Assembly: GCA_900553925.1 (NCBI GenBank)
Contig: USFH01000002.1
Coordinates: forward strand, 1-41,315
DNA: 41,315 bases
Direction: 5' to 3'
DNA from: an uncultured Clostridium sp.
Lineage (GTDB): Bacteria; Bacillota; Clostridia; Lachnospirales; Lachnospiraceae
Part shown: positions 24,604 to 33,771 of the stretch, in pieces
How the letters are laid out: each line of letters starts with the position of its first letter
How positions within the stretch are numbered: the stretch's first letter is position 1
Notes under the pieces: generated by a model
Seen by the model: only the letters and a program-made list of their open reading frames with translations
The model's database searches: none
What the model was told of the DNA's origin: nothing
Position numbers and translations under genes: made by a program

Positions 24604-26310
24604 CTATTTATTAAATTCAGCCACTTTGATTTCCTGTATCATATTACGTAAATGATCTGCCTCGTCGTTCATCTCCATGCTCGCCGCAGCGCACTCTTCC
24701 GACGTTGCAGAATTACTCTGTACAACATCATTGATCTGCTCTATTCCTTCATTGATCTGCTGTATTTCAACTGTCTGATTTGCAAGCGTATCCGCAATAT
24801 CGGATACCTCTCCGGTAATAATCTTAGAGTTTTGTGCAATTATCTCCAGCTGCTGTGCAGTCTCCTCGGCAAATGAAACCCCTTTTCCGACCGCATTCAC
24901 GGATGTTTTGATCAAAGCAGCCGATTCCTTTACTGCCTGTGCACTCTGATCTGCAAGCTGGTTTACCTGATTGGCAACAACCGCAAATCCTTTCCCCGCT
25001 TCTCCGGCTCTCGCTGCCTCAATAGACGCATTTAATGCAAGAAGATTTGTCTGTGATGCAATATCATTAATGGTTTCAATAATTTTTTCTATCTGTATGG
25101 ATGCGTCTTTAATTTCAAGCATAGACTTTACCATCTCACGCATCTTGGCATTGTTTTCCAAAATATCGTCTCCAAGTGCCACTACCTTTGTACTTATCTT
25201 ACTTGCAGCCTGTGAGTTTTGTTGAACCTGTTCCGAAACATTCTCTACCGTTGCCGTCAGTTCCTCTACCGCTGCTGCCTGGTTCGTTGCTCCATCTGCC
25301 AGCTCAGTTGCCCCGGATGACACCTGTTCTGCACCACCAGACACTTGATCCGAAACCGTCTGTATTCCCTTTACCATAGCCGCCATACTTTCTTCAAATG
25401 CCATAAAGGAATTCAGGATTCCAACAAAATCTCCCTTCCACTCCACATTCGGCTGCACATCAAAATTCCCCTCTGAAAACAGCTTCATTGCGCGGTCTAT
25501 ATCATCTACATAAGAGCCCAGGATCCGGATAGATTTACGCATGCTATGTGCCAATCGTCCGATTTCATCTTCCGAACGATACTCCAACATGCTGTGTAAG
25601 TTTCCTTCTGTCAGCTCCTTTGCAACATCTTCGATGGCATGCAATGGCTCCAAAATGCTCGAAAGTACTTTTTTGCTGGTTTTTCTTGAATTTATCCACG
25701 CCAGACTTATAAAGAATATAATAAAAGCAACACCGAAAATAGCACATAATACGGTATTTCTGACTGCCTTATCACTGGCTATGTCTGTAATATCATCTAA
25801 TTTCAAAGCAATATCTACTAATTTGTTCAGCGCAGGTGTACATTGGGTAAGGATATCCTCTACGCCTTTTTGGTTTTGTCCCTGTCGTATTTCCTCTATA
25901 ATGGATGTGCTTATGTCTTTCCAATCCGATAATGCTGTAGCATATTCTGTATAATTTTCTTCTGAGACAACACCAGTTTCTTTTATTATTTTTAGCTGGG
26001 CATCAACATCTGCAAGCAGCTTTGTTATTGTCTTTTCATAGTCATCATAAGAATCTTCATCGTCATCCAATGCCATTTCCCTTATATTTCTTGCAGCAGC
26101 ATTTACATTCACTCTGCACATTTTCACTGCTATGTCTGAAGCATTGATTTTCTGCACATAATTCAAAAGACCGGCAAGCAATACGCCTATCGCTATTATG
26201 GAAAGCAGCCCTGAAATAAGCATCAGAATAATTACTTTTTTGTAGCCATAGGCTATTCGTTCCTGTAATGGCATGTTTTCAATTTTCTTTTTTGTATTTT
26301 TTGTGTACAT
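24604..26310 (-). CDS. Methyl-accepting chemotaxis protein with HAMP domain
   Basis: The 568-residue receptor has a classical layout. A first membrane helix (about 27-49) is followed by an extracytoplasmic four-helix-type sensor of about 135 residues, a second helix (about 185-207) and a HAMP domain (about 208-262). The long signalling hairpin has its tip at TNLLALNASIEAARAGE (about 418-434). AAAGGAACCTATGAATT precedes the ATG. It is divergent from an AraC-type regulator with a 125-nt shared region. The ligand is unknown and no che genes are nearby. Confidence 0.95.
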   Translation of the reverse strand: MYTKNTKKKIENMPLQERIAYGYKKVIILMLISGLLSIIAIGVLLAGLLNYVQKINASDIAVKMCRVNVNAAARNIREMALDDDEDSYDDYEKTITKLLADVDAQLKIIKETGVVSEENYTEYATALSDWKDISTSIIEEIRQGQNQKGVEDILTQCTPALNKLVDIALKLDDITDIASDKAVRNTVLCAIFGVAFIIFFISLAWINSRKTSKKVLSSILEPLHAIEDVAKELTEGNLHSMLEYRSEDEIGRLAHSMRKSIRILGSYVDDIDRAMKLFSEGNFDVQPNVEWKGDFVGILNSFMAFEESMAAMVKGIQTVSDQVSGGAEQVSSGATELADGATNQAAAVEELTATVENVSEQVQQNSQAASKISTKVVALGDDILENNAKMREMVKSMLEIKDASIQIEKIIETINDIASQTNLLALNASIEAARAGEAGKGFAVVANQVNQLADQSAQAVKESAALIKTSVNAVGKGVSFAEETAQQLEIIAQNSKIITGEVSDIADTLANQTVEIQQINEGIEQINDVVQSNSATSEECAAASMEMNDEADHLRNMIQEIKVAEFNK

Positions 26311-26377
26311 AATTCATAGGTTCCTTTCTTATATTTTTTATCCTGGGGGGATTTTAGCACTATTTTTTTCGTATTTC

Positions 26378-26410
26378 TTGCACATATGTGTTCACAATAG
26401 TATAATTGTG
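26378..26410 (+). promoter_or_regulatory. Promoter and likely operator of the AraC-type regulator gene
   Basis: TTGCAC (26378-26383) and TATAAT (26401-26406) are exactly 17 nt apart. The spacer holds the palindrome CACATATGTG (26381-26390). CACAAT-N6-ATTGTG (26393-26398, 26405-26410) overlaps the -10. Both are candidate operator sites. Confidence 0.7.
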
Positions 26411-26435
26411 TCATATTCATGAGGAGGAACTCGCC

Positions 26436-27635
26436 ATGCAATCCATTGATTACAATTATATTGGTACTATAATCGGCAGTGTGTTCGGGATTCCGACACG
26501 TATTTATAAAAACAATACACTTATTTTTTATTACTCCACGGTCAATCTAATTAAGGATCCTGTGTCCATCTACCAGGCGGACATTTTAGAAATCACTGAC
26601 CAGATCAGTTATTTTATGACTGCACATTTTTGTTACTATGGCATTGTTAATTCCGATAATTATAAAATTGTAATCGGACCGTCAAGCCAGGTTCCCAACT
26701 CCACGCCAACACTACGGGATCTTGCCATGCAATTAGACATACCGGGAGACGATACCGATGATTTTATAATCGCCATGCAGGATATCACCCATATACCATT
26801 AGAAAGTCTTATGCAGATTCTGTGTCTTTTAAATTATATACTGAACGATGAAAAACGCTTCCTTCATGATGTTTTCATTGACGATGCCATACAAAAGCAG
26901 TTTATAGAATCAATGAACAAGCATGAAGCTAAAATGTTTTTCTCCAATGGAACAAATCAAAGCATAGTGCTCCATAACACTTATGATCTCGAACAGAATG
27001 TGATGAATATGGTTCGAAAAGGCGATTATATGGCCTTAACAGGAGTGATTGAGAAATCTACAGCTCTGAAGATTGGTACGATGTCCGACAATCAGCTTCG
27101 TCAATTAAAGGATACCTTTATCGCTACAACTACGCTTGTTTCACGTTCGGCTATCCACGGTGGCATGAATCCCGATGATGCATTCACACTGAGTGACAGC
27201 TACATACAGAAATGCGAATCATCAAATGATTATTCAAGGATTATCAATCTTCGTTATCGTATGCTCATAGACTTTGCCAGGCGTGTAAACCAGTTACAGG
27301 AAGCAGGGGCAAAATCACAGCTTGTTTCAGATGTAGCAAACTATATTGACCATCATATGTCAGAAACGATTACGGTGGAAGCCATGGCAAAAGAATTTTA
27401 TATGAGCAGATCTTATCTCTCAAAACGTTTTAAGGCAGAAAGTAATATCACGCTCACAGATTTTATACTTAACCGGAAAACAGAGGAGGCAAAACATCTC
27501 CTCCGCTACACAGATAAACCTTTGACTGCCATCAGTCTGGATCTCGGCTTTTCTTCCCCGGGGCATTTTTCCCGTGTTTTCCGGAAATACGTCTCCATGT
27601 CGCCGAGTGACTATCGCAAAAAATATTTAAACTGA
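26436..27635 (+). CDS. AraC-family transcriptional regulator with large N-terminal domain
   Basis: I place the start at ATG 26436 (GAGGAGG 8 nt upstream), giving 399 residues. The last 100 are a double helix-turn-helix AraC domain: VANYIDHHMSETITVEAMAKEFYMSRSYLSKRFK, then LLRYTDKPLTAISLDLGFSSPGHFSRVFRKY. The first 290 or so have no domain I can name. They are mostly helical with no membrane segment and may sense a small molecule or receive signals. It is divergent from the HAMP chemoreceptor and is likely autoregulated through the palindromes in its promoter. Confidence 0.9.
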   Translation: MQSIDYNYIGTIIGSVFGIPTRIYKNNTLIFYYSTVNLIKDPVSIYQADILEITDQISYFMTAHFCYYGIVNSDNYKIVIGPSSQVPNSTPTLRDLAMQLDIPGDDTDDFIIAMQDITHIPLESLMQILCLLNYILNDEKRFLHDVFIDDAIQKQFIESMNKHEAKMFFSNGTNQSIVLHNTYDLEQNVMNMVRKGDYMALTGVIEKSTALKIGTMSDNQLRQLKDTFIATTTLVSRSAIHGGMNPDDAFTLSDSYIQKCESSNDYSRIINLRYRMLIDFARRVNQLQEAGAKSQLVSDVANYIDHHMSETITVEAMAKEFYMSRSYLSKRFKAESNITLTDFILNRKTEEAKHLLRYTDKPLTAISLDLGFSSPGHFSRVFRKYVSMSPSDYRKKYLN

Positions 27636-27750
27636 CAAACTACCTGCAACCGACAGATTATTCACCCCGCATGAAAACAGCTTCTACCTTTTTATCAAGA
27701 ATAAGTCTTGGACTCCCCTGAACTCGGCAGCCTTCTTCATATCCTGAAGA

Positions 27751-28617
27751 TTAAGCTCGCCAGAGCAACAACAGCAGCGTTCCGGCAACAATCAACACTA
27801 GACCGATACCCGCCTTTGCCGTTAATTTCTCATGAAATACGACATAGGAAAATGCAATCGTAACTAAGATACTAAGCTTATCGATTGGTACAACCACGCT
27901 TGCCGGTCCGGTCTGTAATGCCCGGTAATAACAAAGCCACGAAGCACCGGTTGCAATTCCGGATAATACTAAGAATATCCAGCTTGATTTGTCGATCTGC
28001 TTTACGGTATGCTGCTTTCCGGTCACAAACACAACCACCCATGCCATGATGAGTACCACAATCGTCCGGATCGCCGTTCCAAGATTCGAGTTGACATCCT
28101 GGATTCCAACCTTTCCAAGGATCGAAGTCAGACTGGCGAATACCGCGGAACCAATCGCATAGATCAGCCATTTGCCATCCTGTTTTTTTTCTTCGGTTTC
28201 CTTCTTCTGAATCATAAGATATGTTCCCACACCAATCGCAATCATCGCAGCCACCTTGAGTGGAGACAATGCTTCCCGTAACAGGATAAATACTAGAAGC
28301 ATCGTAAGAATCGTGCTCGATTTATCAATCGGTGTTACCTTATTCACATCACCAAGCTGCAGTGCCTTAAAATAGCAAAGCCACGAAGCGCCCGTCGACA
28401 GACCGGAGAAGATCAGGAAAAGTAACGTCTTCCCGGATATATCTGCAAACCCTTTTTGTGCTCCTACAACGAATACCATAATCCATGAAAAGATCAGGAC
28501 TATAATTGTCCGGAGCGCCGTTGCGACATTGGAATCTGTATTCTTAATTCCACATTTTGCTAAGATTGCAGTCAGTCCTGCGAACAGCGCAGAGCCGAAT
28601 GCAAATGCAATCCACAT
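27751..28617 (-). CDS. EamA/DMT-family transporter
   Basis: The 288-residue protein has ten helices in two clearly duplicated EamA halves. The first half has TALRTIIVLIFSWIMVFVVG and GLSTGASWLCYFKALQLGD; the second has TAIRTIVVLIMAWVVVFVTG and GIATGASWLCYYRALQTGP. The family moves metabolites or amino acids, usually outward. AGAAGGAATAACG precedes ATG 28617, 19 nt after the PAP2 gene, so the pair is an operon. The substrate is unknown. Confidence 0.92.
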   Translation of the reverse strand: MWIAFAFGSALFAGLTAILAKCGIKNTDSNVATALRTIIVLIFSWIMVFVVGAQKGFADISGKTLLFLIFSGLSTGASWLCYFKALQLGDVNKVTPIDKSSTILTMLLVFILLREALSPLKVAAMIAIGVGTYLMIQKKETEEKKQDGKWLIYAIGSAVFASLTSILGKVGIQDVNSNLGTAIRTIVVLIMAWVVVFVTGKQHTVKQIDKSSWIFLVLSGIATGASWLCYYRALQTGPASVVVPIDKLSILVTIAFSYVVFHEKLTAKAGIGLVLIVAGTLLLLLWRA

Positions 28618-28636
28618 CGTTATTCCTTCTTTCGTT

Positions 28637-29158
28637 TTATACCTTTTGTTCTATCCGGACTGTGCCGAACCAATATGTGAACAGCGCGATGCCAGTCCCA
28701 ATCAATGCTCCGCCCAGCACATCCGATGGATAATGCACGCCGACATACAACCGGGATAATCCCATCAGACAGGCAAAGACTAAAATCGGTATCCCACATT
28801 TCTTCGGCAATCCCAGGAACATCACCACAGCCGCTGCAAAGGCACTTCCGGTATGTCCGGACGGAAAGGAATAATCCTTCTGTGCACCGACCAGACTGGT
28901 GAGTCCTTTGATCACGTCGTAAGGTCTTGTCCGCGCGACTACATTCTTTAAGATCACATTGTCGATCAATGCTGAGAAGAGAAGAGAAACTAACGCCAAC
29001 GCGCCAACGCGCCTTGTCTTCTTCGGGATCAGCAATCCCACAGAGAGGACAATCCAGATCACGCCCGCATTTCCAAGTGTCGTAATAAACTTGAAAATCG
29101 GAGTCAACACATCATTTCGTATATTATTTTGAATCCATAATAAAATATCTGCTTCCAT
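28637..29158 (-). CDS. PAP2-family membrane phosphatase
   Basis: The roughly 173-residue protein has the three PAP2 phosphatase motifs: KNVVARTRP, PSGHTGSA and SRLYVGVHYPSD, with five or six helices. Such enzymes dephosphorylate lipid phosphates such as undecaprenyl diphosphate or phosphatidic acid at the outer membrane face. I favour ATG 29158, with GGAG upstream at long spacing; a TTG at 29179 would add seven residues but lies within that ribosome site. It heads a two-gene operon with the EamA transporter. Confidence 0.9.
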   Translation of the reverse strand: MEADILLWIQNNIRNDVLTPIFKFITTLGNAGVIWIVLSVGLLIPKKTRRVGALALVSLLFSALIDNVILKNVVARTRPYDVIKGLTSLVGAQKDYSFPSGHTGSAFAAAVVMFLGLPKKCGIPILVFACLMGLSRLYVGVHYPSDVLGGALIGTGIALFTYWFGTVRIEQKV

Positions 29159-29272
29159 CGCGATTAAAAATATCTCCAATTATAATAGCTGTCATTGGTA
29201 TTTGGACATAACTATACTATGTAATTACGTCTACATCAAGTTAAGAGAGTAACTTTTTATTTTTCCAGAATT

Positions 29273-30655
29273 TTACCCTTTTTTCACGTCCGTTATCTCT
29301 CCAACCCTGTATTTCTTAATTCTCTTCAAAAGCACATAGCCAACCAGACATGAAAGAAGCTCTGTGATCGGGAATGCCCACCAGATGAGTGATACACCCA
29401 TCTGCCCGTTACGAACGAAGATGGAGAATACACCCGCGAGCGGAAGGATGATTACAAGCTGCCGAAGCAGCGAAATCACGAGCGACTCGATACCACCGTT
29501 TAACGCCTGATAGATTCCCTGATACGCGACGTTGACGCCTGCGAAAAGGAAGCTGATCGAGATAATACGCATCGCATCTATAAAATATTCTCTCGACTGC
29601 CCTGCATTGAATAATCCGGCAAATGATTCCGGGAAAAGCTCCGTAATCAAAATTCCGACAGCCATCAAAACAATTGTATACATCAGGCCATATCTGATTC
29701 CATCGTTGATCCGTTTCTTATTTCCTCTTCCATAAGCAAATGCAATGATCGGTGTGATTGCGTCACGAAGCCCAAATGCCAGGAAGAGCACAAACTGCTG
29801 TACTTTGTAGAAGAGACCATAGGCTGTCTGGGCGGCTGCGTTGAATTTCAGGATCAGGTTCATCACATACACCATGATCGACATAAGTGCCTGTGCAATG
29901 ATTGCCGGAAGTCCGATGGAATATATCCCGCATATAATCGTGCCATCCGGTTTCATATAGGTAATTCCTTGTTCAAATTCCTTGTTGAATTTCTTATGGA
30001 AGATGAATAATAGCACTGCCGATGCAATCTGTCCGATCACCGTTGCATAAGCGGCACCCTCGACTCCCATTTCCGGAACCGGTCCGATTCCATAGATCAT
30101 GATCGGATCCAGAATGATATTTACCACAGCACCTACGACCTGACCGATCGTAGAGTAAAGAGAACGTCCCGTTGCCTGCAGCAGCTTCTCAAATAACGAA
30201 AAGAAAATAATTCCAAACGAAAGCACACAGCAGATACGCAGATAGCTAATTCCCATAGAGATGACCTGCGGATCACCGGTCTGTGATGAAATATATGCTT
30301 TCACACCAAACACGCCGAACAACAGACAGACTGCATAGATAATCACTCCAAGGAATAAGCTGTTTCCCGCCACCTTCGCCGCTTTCTGTGGATTCTCCTG
30401 TCCAAGCGTCCTCGCCAGAAGTGCATTCGTACCAACACCGGTGCCGATTGCGACTGCTACCATGAGCATCTGAACCGGGAACACCAGCGTTAACGCGTTC
30501 AGCGCAGCTTCGCTTCCCACCTTCATATTTCCGACAAACGCACTGTCTACAATATTATAGACTGCCTGCAATGCCATGGATAAGATCATCGGAATACCCA
30601 TCCGGATCATGAGCTTATTCACTGGCATATCCTTCATCTTGTTACTTTCTGCCAT
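29273..30655 (-). CDS. MATE-family efflux transporter
   Basis: The 460-residue protein has twelve helices in two MATE halves: NKLMIRMGIPMILSMALQAV and VDSAFVGNMKVG in the first, and DAITPIIAFAYGRGN in the second. It exports drugs or metabolites in exchange for Na+ or H+. The start is ATG 30655, 10 nt after AAAGGAGG; an in-frame ATG at 30682 has no ribosome site and abuts a terminator hairpin. Expression is very likely controlled by the leader at 30683-30841: a perfect-consensus promoter followed by two terminator hairpins. Confidence 0.95.
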   Translation of the reverse strand: MAESNKMKDMPVNKLMIRMGIPMILSMALQAVYNIVDSAFVGNMKVGSEAALNALTLVFPVQMLMVAVAIGTGVGTNALLARTLGQENPQKAAKVAGNSLFLGVIIYAVCLLFGVFGVKAYISSQTGDPQVISMGISYLRICCVLSFGIIFFSLFEKLLQATGRSLYSTIGQVVGAVVNIILDPIMIYGIGPVPEMGVEGAAYATVIGQIASAVLLFIFHKKFNKEFEQGITYMKPDGTIICGIYSIGLPAIIAQALMSIMVYVMNLILKFNAAAQTAYGLFYKVQQFVLFLAFGLRDAITPIIAFAYGRGNKKRINDGIRYGLMYTIVLMAVGILITELFPESFAGLFNAGQSREYFIDAMRIISISFLFAGVNVAYQGIYQALNGGIESLVISLLRQLVIILPLAGVFSIFVRNGQMGVSLIWWAFPITELLSCLVGYVLLKRIKKYRVGEITDVKKG

Positions 30656-30682
30656 TTTTCTAAATCCTCCTTTTTTCCTCAT

Positions 30683-30742
30683 AAAAAAAGTGTGTACTAA
30701 TCATTCTAAGTTGGACTTACGCTGATCAGCTACACACTTTTT
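30683..30742 (-). terminator. Second terminator hairpin in the MATE leader
   Basis: AAAAAGTGTGTA (plus 30685-30696) and TACACACTTTTT (30731-30742) form the outer stem. Inner CTGATCA/TGATTAG and TAAGT-CCA-ACTTA stems make one long hairpin. Seven T residues follow on the minus strand (30689-30683), 28 nt before the MATE start codon. The apex carries GCGTAAGTCCA, shared with the first hairpin. Confidence 0.8.
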
Positions 30743-30751
30743 AATGGCATA

Positions 30752-30803
30752 TAAAAATAAAAACGAGCAGCAAAACTGGATTTACGCAGATTTGCTACTC
30801 GTT
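30752..30803 (-). terminator. First terminator hairpin in the MATE leader
   Basis: AACGAGTAGCAAA (minus 30803-30791) pairs with TTTGCTGCTCGTT (30774-30762), a 13-bp stem with one G-U pair and a 16-nt loop, followed by TTTATTTTTA. It begins within a few nt of the predicted transcription start. The loop carries GCGTAAATCCA. Confidence 0.8.
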
Positions 30804-30812
30804 CGTTTGAAT

Positions 30813-30841
30813 ATTATATTTGCTGATTTTGAAAATGTCAA
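30813..30841 (-). promoter_or_regulatory. Perfect-consensus promoter of the MATE leader
   Basis: TTGACA (30841-30836) and TATAAT (30818-30813) are exactly 17 nt apart on the minus strand, the only perfect consensus promoter I see in the window. Transcription should start near 30806. The remaining gap (30842-30937) to the ABC permease shows nothing else clear. Confidence 0.88.
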
Positions 30842-30937
30842 ACGAAAATTTATCAATCCGCCACATCATTTATCTCCGGAAAAGCCCATGCTTATCCTCT
30901 TATCACTTGCAATACAGAGTAATTTGATAAAAATCAA

Positions 30938-32131
30938 CTACACTCTCCCATATCGCCGGAAACTCCGGTAAATAAGCGGCAATAGCACGATGGAAAGAAC
31001 GGTATACATCACCATTACAAGTGGAACCTGCCGGATCACATGCGTTCCAATCTGATACAACAACGGCACCCTGACGCTTGCTTCCACATTTGTAAGGATC
31101 GTCGGAATCAGGTTGAACACCTTTGTATAGCTGGACAATACCCGCCCAATAAACGGTAGTAAGCAGTACAGAAAAAATGGAATGCAGACAGCAACACTGA
31201 TTGTATGCATCTTCGCCGCTACCAGCATGGCTAAAGACGCTGCAAGCAGACTTGCAATGTAACCGCATGCTACTGTCAGTGCGTAATATTGTCCATATGT
31301 CATGATGTAGATGCTATATGCTTCCGACATCTGGTACGGTGTATGCATGCCACTGGTTCCCATAATGCCAAAGCTGATTGCACTTAACAGGACAATTCCT
31401 GTCCAGTAGATCATCGTTGTCGCAACGACGCCTGCCAGTATCTTGTTTTTAATTGCTTTGGATCTTCCATACTTCGAAGCAAAAAATACCGCATCCGCCT
31501 TTGTCTGAAAATCATCTGCAAATATTCCTGCACAGATAAATCCAACCAGAATTGCCAGCACGATCGAATATGTCTCCGCATACATGATCATCGTATCCCA
31601 TGCACCATAGGATTCGTATTGGAGCGGCAATATAATCTCACTGTATTTCTTCTCCAGATAATCTTTCTGTTCAGGAGTCTTTCCATACTGATCTGCCATC
31701 CATTTCATATTTCCCCGATACCACGTATAGAAATCCTGTACGGAATCCTCCGTCACCGAATCCAAAACTGTCTCATCGTATCCCGCATCCGGTGTCAGCA
31801 CAGATATCATGAAATTTAGGATATCATCGATTGGCTGATATAGTGTCCCATAATTTGCATCCTGCTCCTCTTGGGATTGTGCCATCACCGCTTTATACTG
31901 TACAACAATCTTCGTAAGTTCTGCTTCCGTCAGAGCCCCTGCATACCCATTCTTATTTTCTACAAGCTTTCTCGTTGCCAGCATTCCTGTGCTGACCGTT
32001 CCATGCGCATCCACATACCGGTTGCTAGTCGCAGCAAATCCACTAAACACTGCTGCCAATATCACCATCAGTCCAACGGCAAGCACATTTAACTTCTTTG
32101 AAAAAATCCGTTTCAACTCTAATTTAAGCAT
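30938..32131 (-). CDS. ABC-2 type transporter permease of the ECF sigma operon
   Basis: From ATG 32131 (CGGAGGAACGATAGG upstream) the product has 397 residues. It has an N-terminal helix (about 16-36), an extracytoplasmic part of about 145 residues and about six further helices. The length and plan are those of ABC-2 permeases. The start lies one nt after the ATPase stop, so the two are translationally coupled. It is the last gene of the sigma/membrane protein/ATPase/permease operon. The substrate is unknown; context with a D,D-carboxypeptidase hints at envelope stress, which is inference. Confidence 0.8.
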   Translation of the reverse strand: MLKLELKRIFSKKLNVLAVGLMVILAAVFSGFAATSNRYVDAHGTVSTGMLATRKLVENKNGYAGALTEAELTKIVVQYKAVMAQSQEEQDANYGTLYQPIDDILNFMISVLTPDAGYDETVLDSVTEDSVQDFYTWYRGNMKWMADQYGKTPEQKDYLEKKYSEIILPLQYESYGAWDTMIMYAETYSIVLAILVGFICAGIFADDFQTKADAVFFASKYGRSKAIKNKILAGVVATTMIYWTGIVLLSAISFGIMGTSGMHTPYQMSEAYSIYIMTYGQYYALTVACGYIASLLAASLAMLVAAKMHTISVAVCIPFFLYCLLPFIGRVLSSYTKVFNLIPTILTNVEASVRVPLLYQIGTHVIRQVPLVMVMYTVLSIVLLPLIYRSFRRYGRV

Positions 32132-32132
32132 C

Positions 32133-33008
32133 CTATCGTTCCTCCGATTTTTCCCCGAAATAAAGCAAAAATGCATCTTCCAGATTCTTCTCTGTCAGCA
32201 CAGCTTCCGCCATCGGCTTCTCCTTCGATATGATCCGAAGCTCTGCACCATTTTCGGATGTTTTGATATTTCCGACCAGATATTTCCGCATATAGTTCTC
32301 GACCATATTTCTCGGCACCTGACACAGCCATACACGTTCCTGCATGGATGCAAGCAATTCTTCCGCGGTTCCTGTATAGCAAAGCATTCCATCCTTCATC
32401 AGCAGGATTTCATTTGCAATGTATTCAATGTCCGACACGATATGGGTAGATAACAATACAAGACGATTCTCGGACAGCTCACTGATCAGGTTGCGGAACC
32501 GTATCCGCTCGTTCGGATCAAGTCCTGCTGTCGGCTCATCTAACACTAAAATCCTCGGATCGTTCACCATTGCCTGCGCGATCCCCACGCGCCGAACCAT
32601 GCCGCCAGACAGATGCTTCATCTTCCGTTTTCTGAACTTCCACATACCTACTTGCTCCAAAAGCTGCTTTATTCTCCTGTTGGCAAGTGCCGGCTTTAGT
32701 CCTTTTATCGAAGAAATGTACATCATATAATCATACACATTCAGATCGGGATAATACCCAAACTCCTGTGGCAGATATCCAAGTACCTCCCGGTAAGCAC
32801 TACCAAGCTTCCAGATTTCCTTGCCATTCCATAGAATCTCTCCTTCCGATGGCTGGATGATCGTACACAGCATCCGCATCAATGTTGTTTTCCCTGCGCC
32901 ATTGACTCCGAGCAATCCGTAGATGCCCTGTTCCATAACACAGTTTACTTCCCGGACGGCGGCTACCTCGCTATATCGTTTTGTTACATGCTTAAACTCT
33001 AATTTCAT
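32133..33008 (-). CDS. ABC transporter ATP-binding protein of the ECF sigma operon
   Basis: The 291-residue ATPase has Walker A GVNGAGKTT (about 34-42), Q-loop YLPQEFGYYP, signature LSGGMVRR, Walker B ILVLDEPTAGLDP and H-loop LSTHIV, plus a C-terminal extension of about 80 residues. This resembles drug- or peptide-exporter ATPases. ATG 33008 follows GTTGGAGG by 9 nt and overlaps the end of the preceding gene by 17 nt. It pairs with the ABC-2 permease downstream. Confidence 0.93.
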   Translation of the reverse strand: MKLEFKHVTKRYSEVAAVREVNCVMEQGIYGLLGVNGAGKTTLMRMLCTIIQPSEGEILWNGKEIWKLGSAYREVLGYLPQEFGYYPDLNVYDYMMYISSIKGLKPALANRRIKQLLEQVGMWKFRKRKMKHLSGGMVRRVGIAQAMVNDPRILVLDEPTAGLDPNERIRFRNLISELSENRLVLLSTHIVSDIEYIANEILLMKDGMLCYTGTAEELLASMQERVWLCQVPRNMVENYMRKYLVGNIKTSENGAELRIISKEKPMAEAVLTEKNLEDAFLLYFGEKSEER

Positions 33009-33771
33009 TGGTGTAATCCTCCAACATTTTCTCATCGAAAGTCAATGACTTACGAACACAATACACAACATATACAAATGTCAGCAACAGCATCGCTTTC
33101 CAGACCGGAGATGCAATCCTCTGATAGAGCGCATCATTTACAACCATCATCGTCCAGACTGCCACCCATAGCAGACATAGCATCACAGCAACATATTCTG
33201 ACCGTTCCCACCGGCTGTACAACACGCGGAAGCAGATGCAACAGGACACATTGACCGGAAGTAAGAAGTTCACAACCAGATTGTTCAGGGTAAGTGCCGT
33301 TGTCCGATATGCTACCGTCAAAAATATCATGACAATCAAGAAGTCCACTGCTGCAAACAACAGGACTCTCGCCGCACAGATCCGGCGAAGCGTATAATAC
33401 GATGCCTGTTCCACCTCAATCGCGCCATATCTCCGGTTTTTCCAAATTTCAGGAACGATCAGAATCACAAACATCGTTGCAAAAATTCCCATAAGTCTCA
33501 TCGTCTCTTTCATGTCGTTGGCATTGTTGCTCAGCCACATCCATAGATATAAAAGTGCACCCGCCTGCAGTACCCACCATCTTTTTTTGATGAGCCGTGA
33601 CTGCTCATATAAGAATTCAAAATACGATGTCTTCTTTGATTCCATCTGAAGTGCCTGTTCTGTCAGAATATCCTGACACACCTTTATCGTGCATGCCCCC
33701 GCTTCTTCCCGTATACATGTCTGCTGTACGAAATCTCTATATTCCTGTATCCGTTGTCTGTAAGCTTTCAT
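32992..33771 (-). CDS. Membrane protein between sigma factor and ABC genes, possible anti-sigma or permease partner
   Basis: The 259-residue protein has a soluble N-terminal region (about 1-65) with several Cys and basic residues. About six helices follow between 66 and 242, and a short acidic tail. Its ATG overlaps the sigma factor stop (ATGA), so the two are made in a fixed ratio. That position is where anti-sigma factors usually sit, and a cytoplasmic N-terminus plus membrane part fits, but I see no zinc-anti-sigma (HxxxCxxC) motif. It might instead be an ABC membrane component. I do not recognise the family. Confidence 0.6.
   Translation of the reverse strand: MKAYRQRIQEYRDFVQQTCIREEAGACTIKVCQDILTEQALQMESKKTSYFEFLYEQSRLIKKRWWVLQAGALLYLWMWLSNNANDMKETMRLMGIFATMFVILIVPEIWKNRRYGAIEVEQASYYTLRRICAARVLLFAAVDFLIVMIFLTVAYRTTALTLNNLVVNFLLPVNVSCCICFRVLYSRWERSEYVAVMLCLLWVAVWTMMVVNDALYQRIASPVWKAMLLLTFVYVVYCVRKSLTFDEKMLEDYTNEIRV

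Noticed and set aside
30713..30742. Short upstream ORF (ATG CCA TTA AAA AGT GTG TAG) as a leader peptide for the MATE gene
   Set aside because: It has no ribosome site and six codons could arise by chance; kept only as a remote option for ribosome-mediated attenuation.
30744..30971. 75-residue plus-strand ORF before the ABC permease end
   Set aside because: It runs through the perfect-consensus minus-strand promoter and the first terminator hairpin, and has no ribosome site; the open frame is a by-product of AT-rich regulatory sequence.
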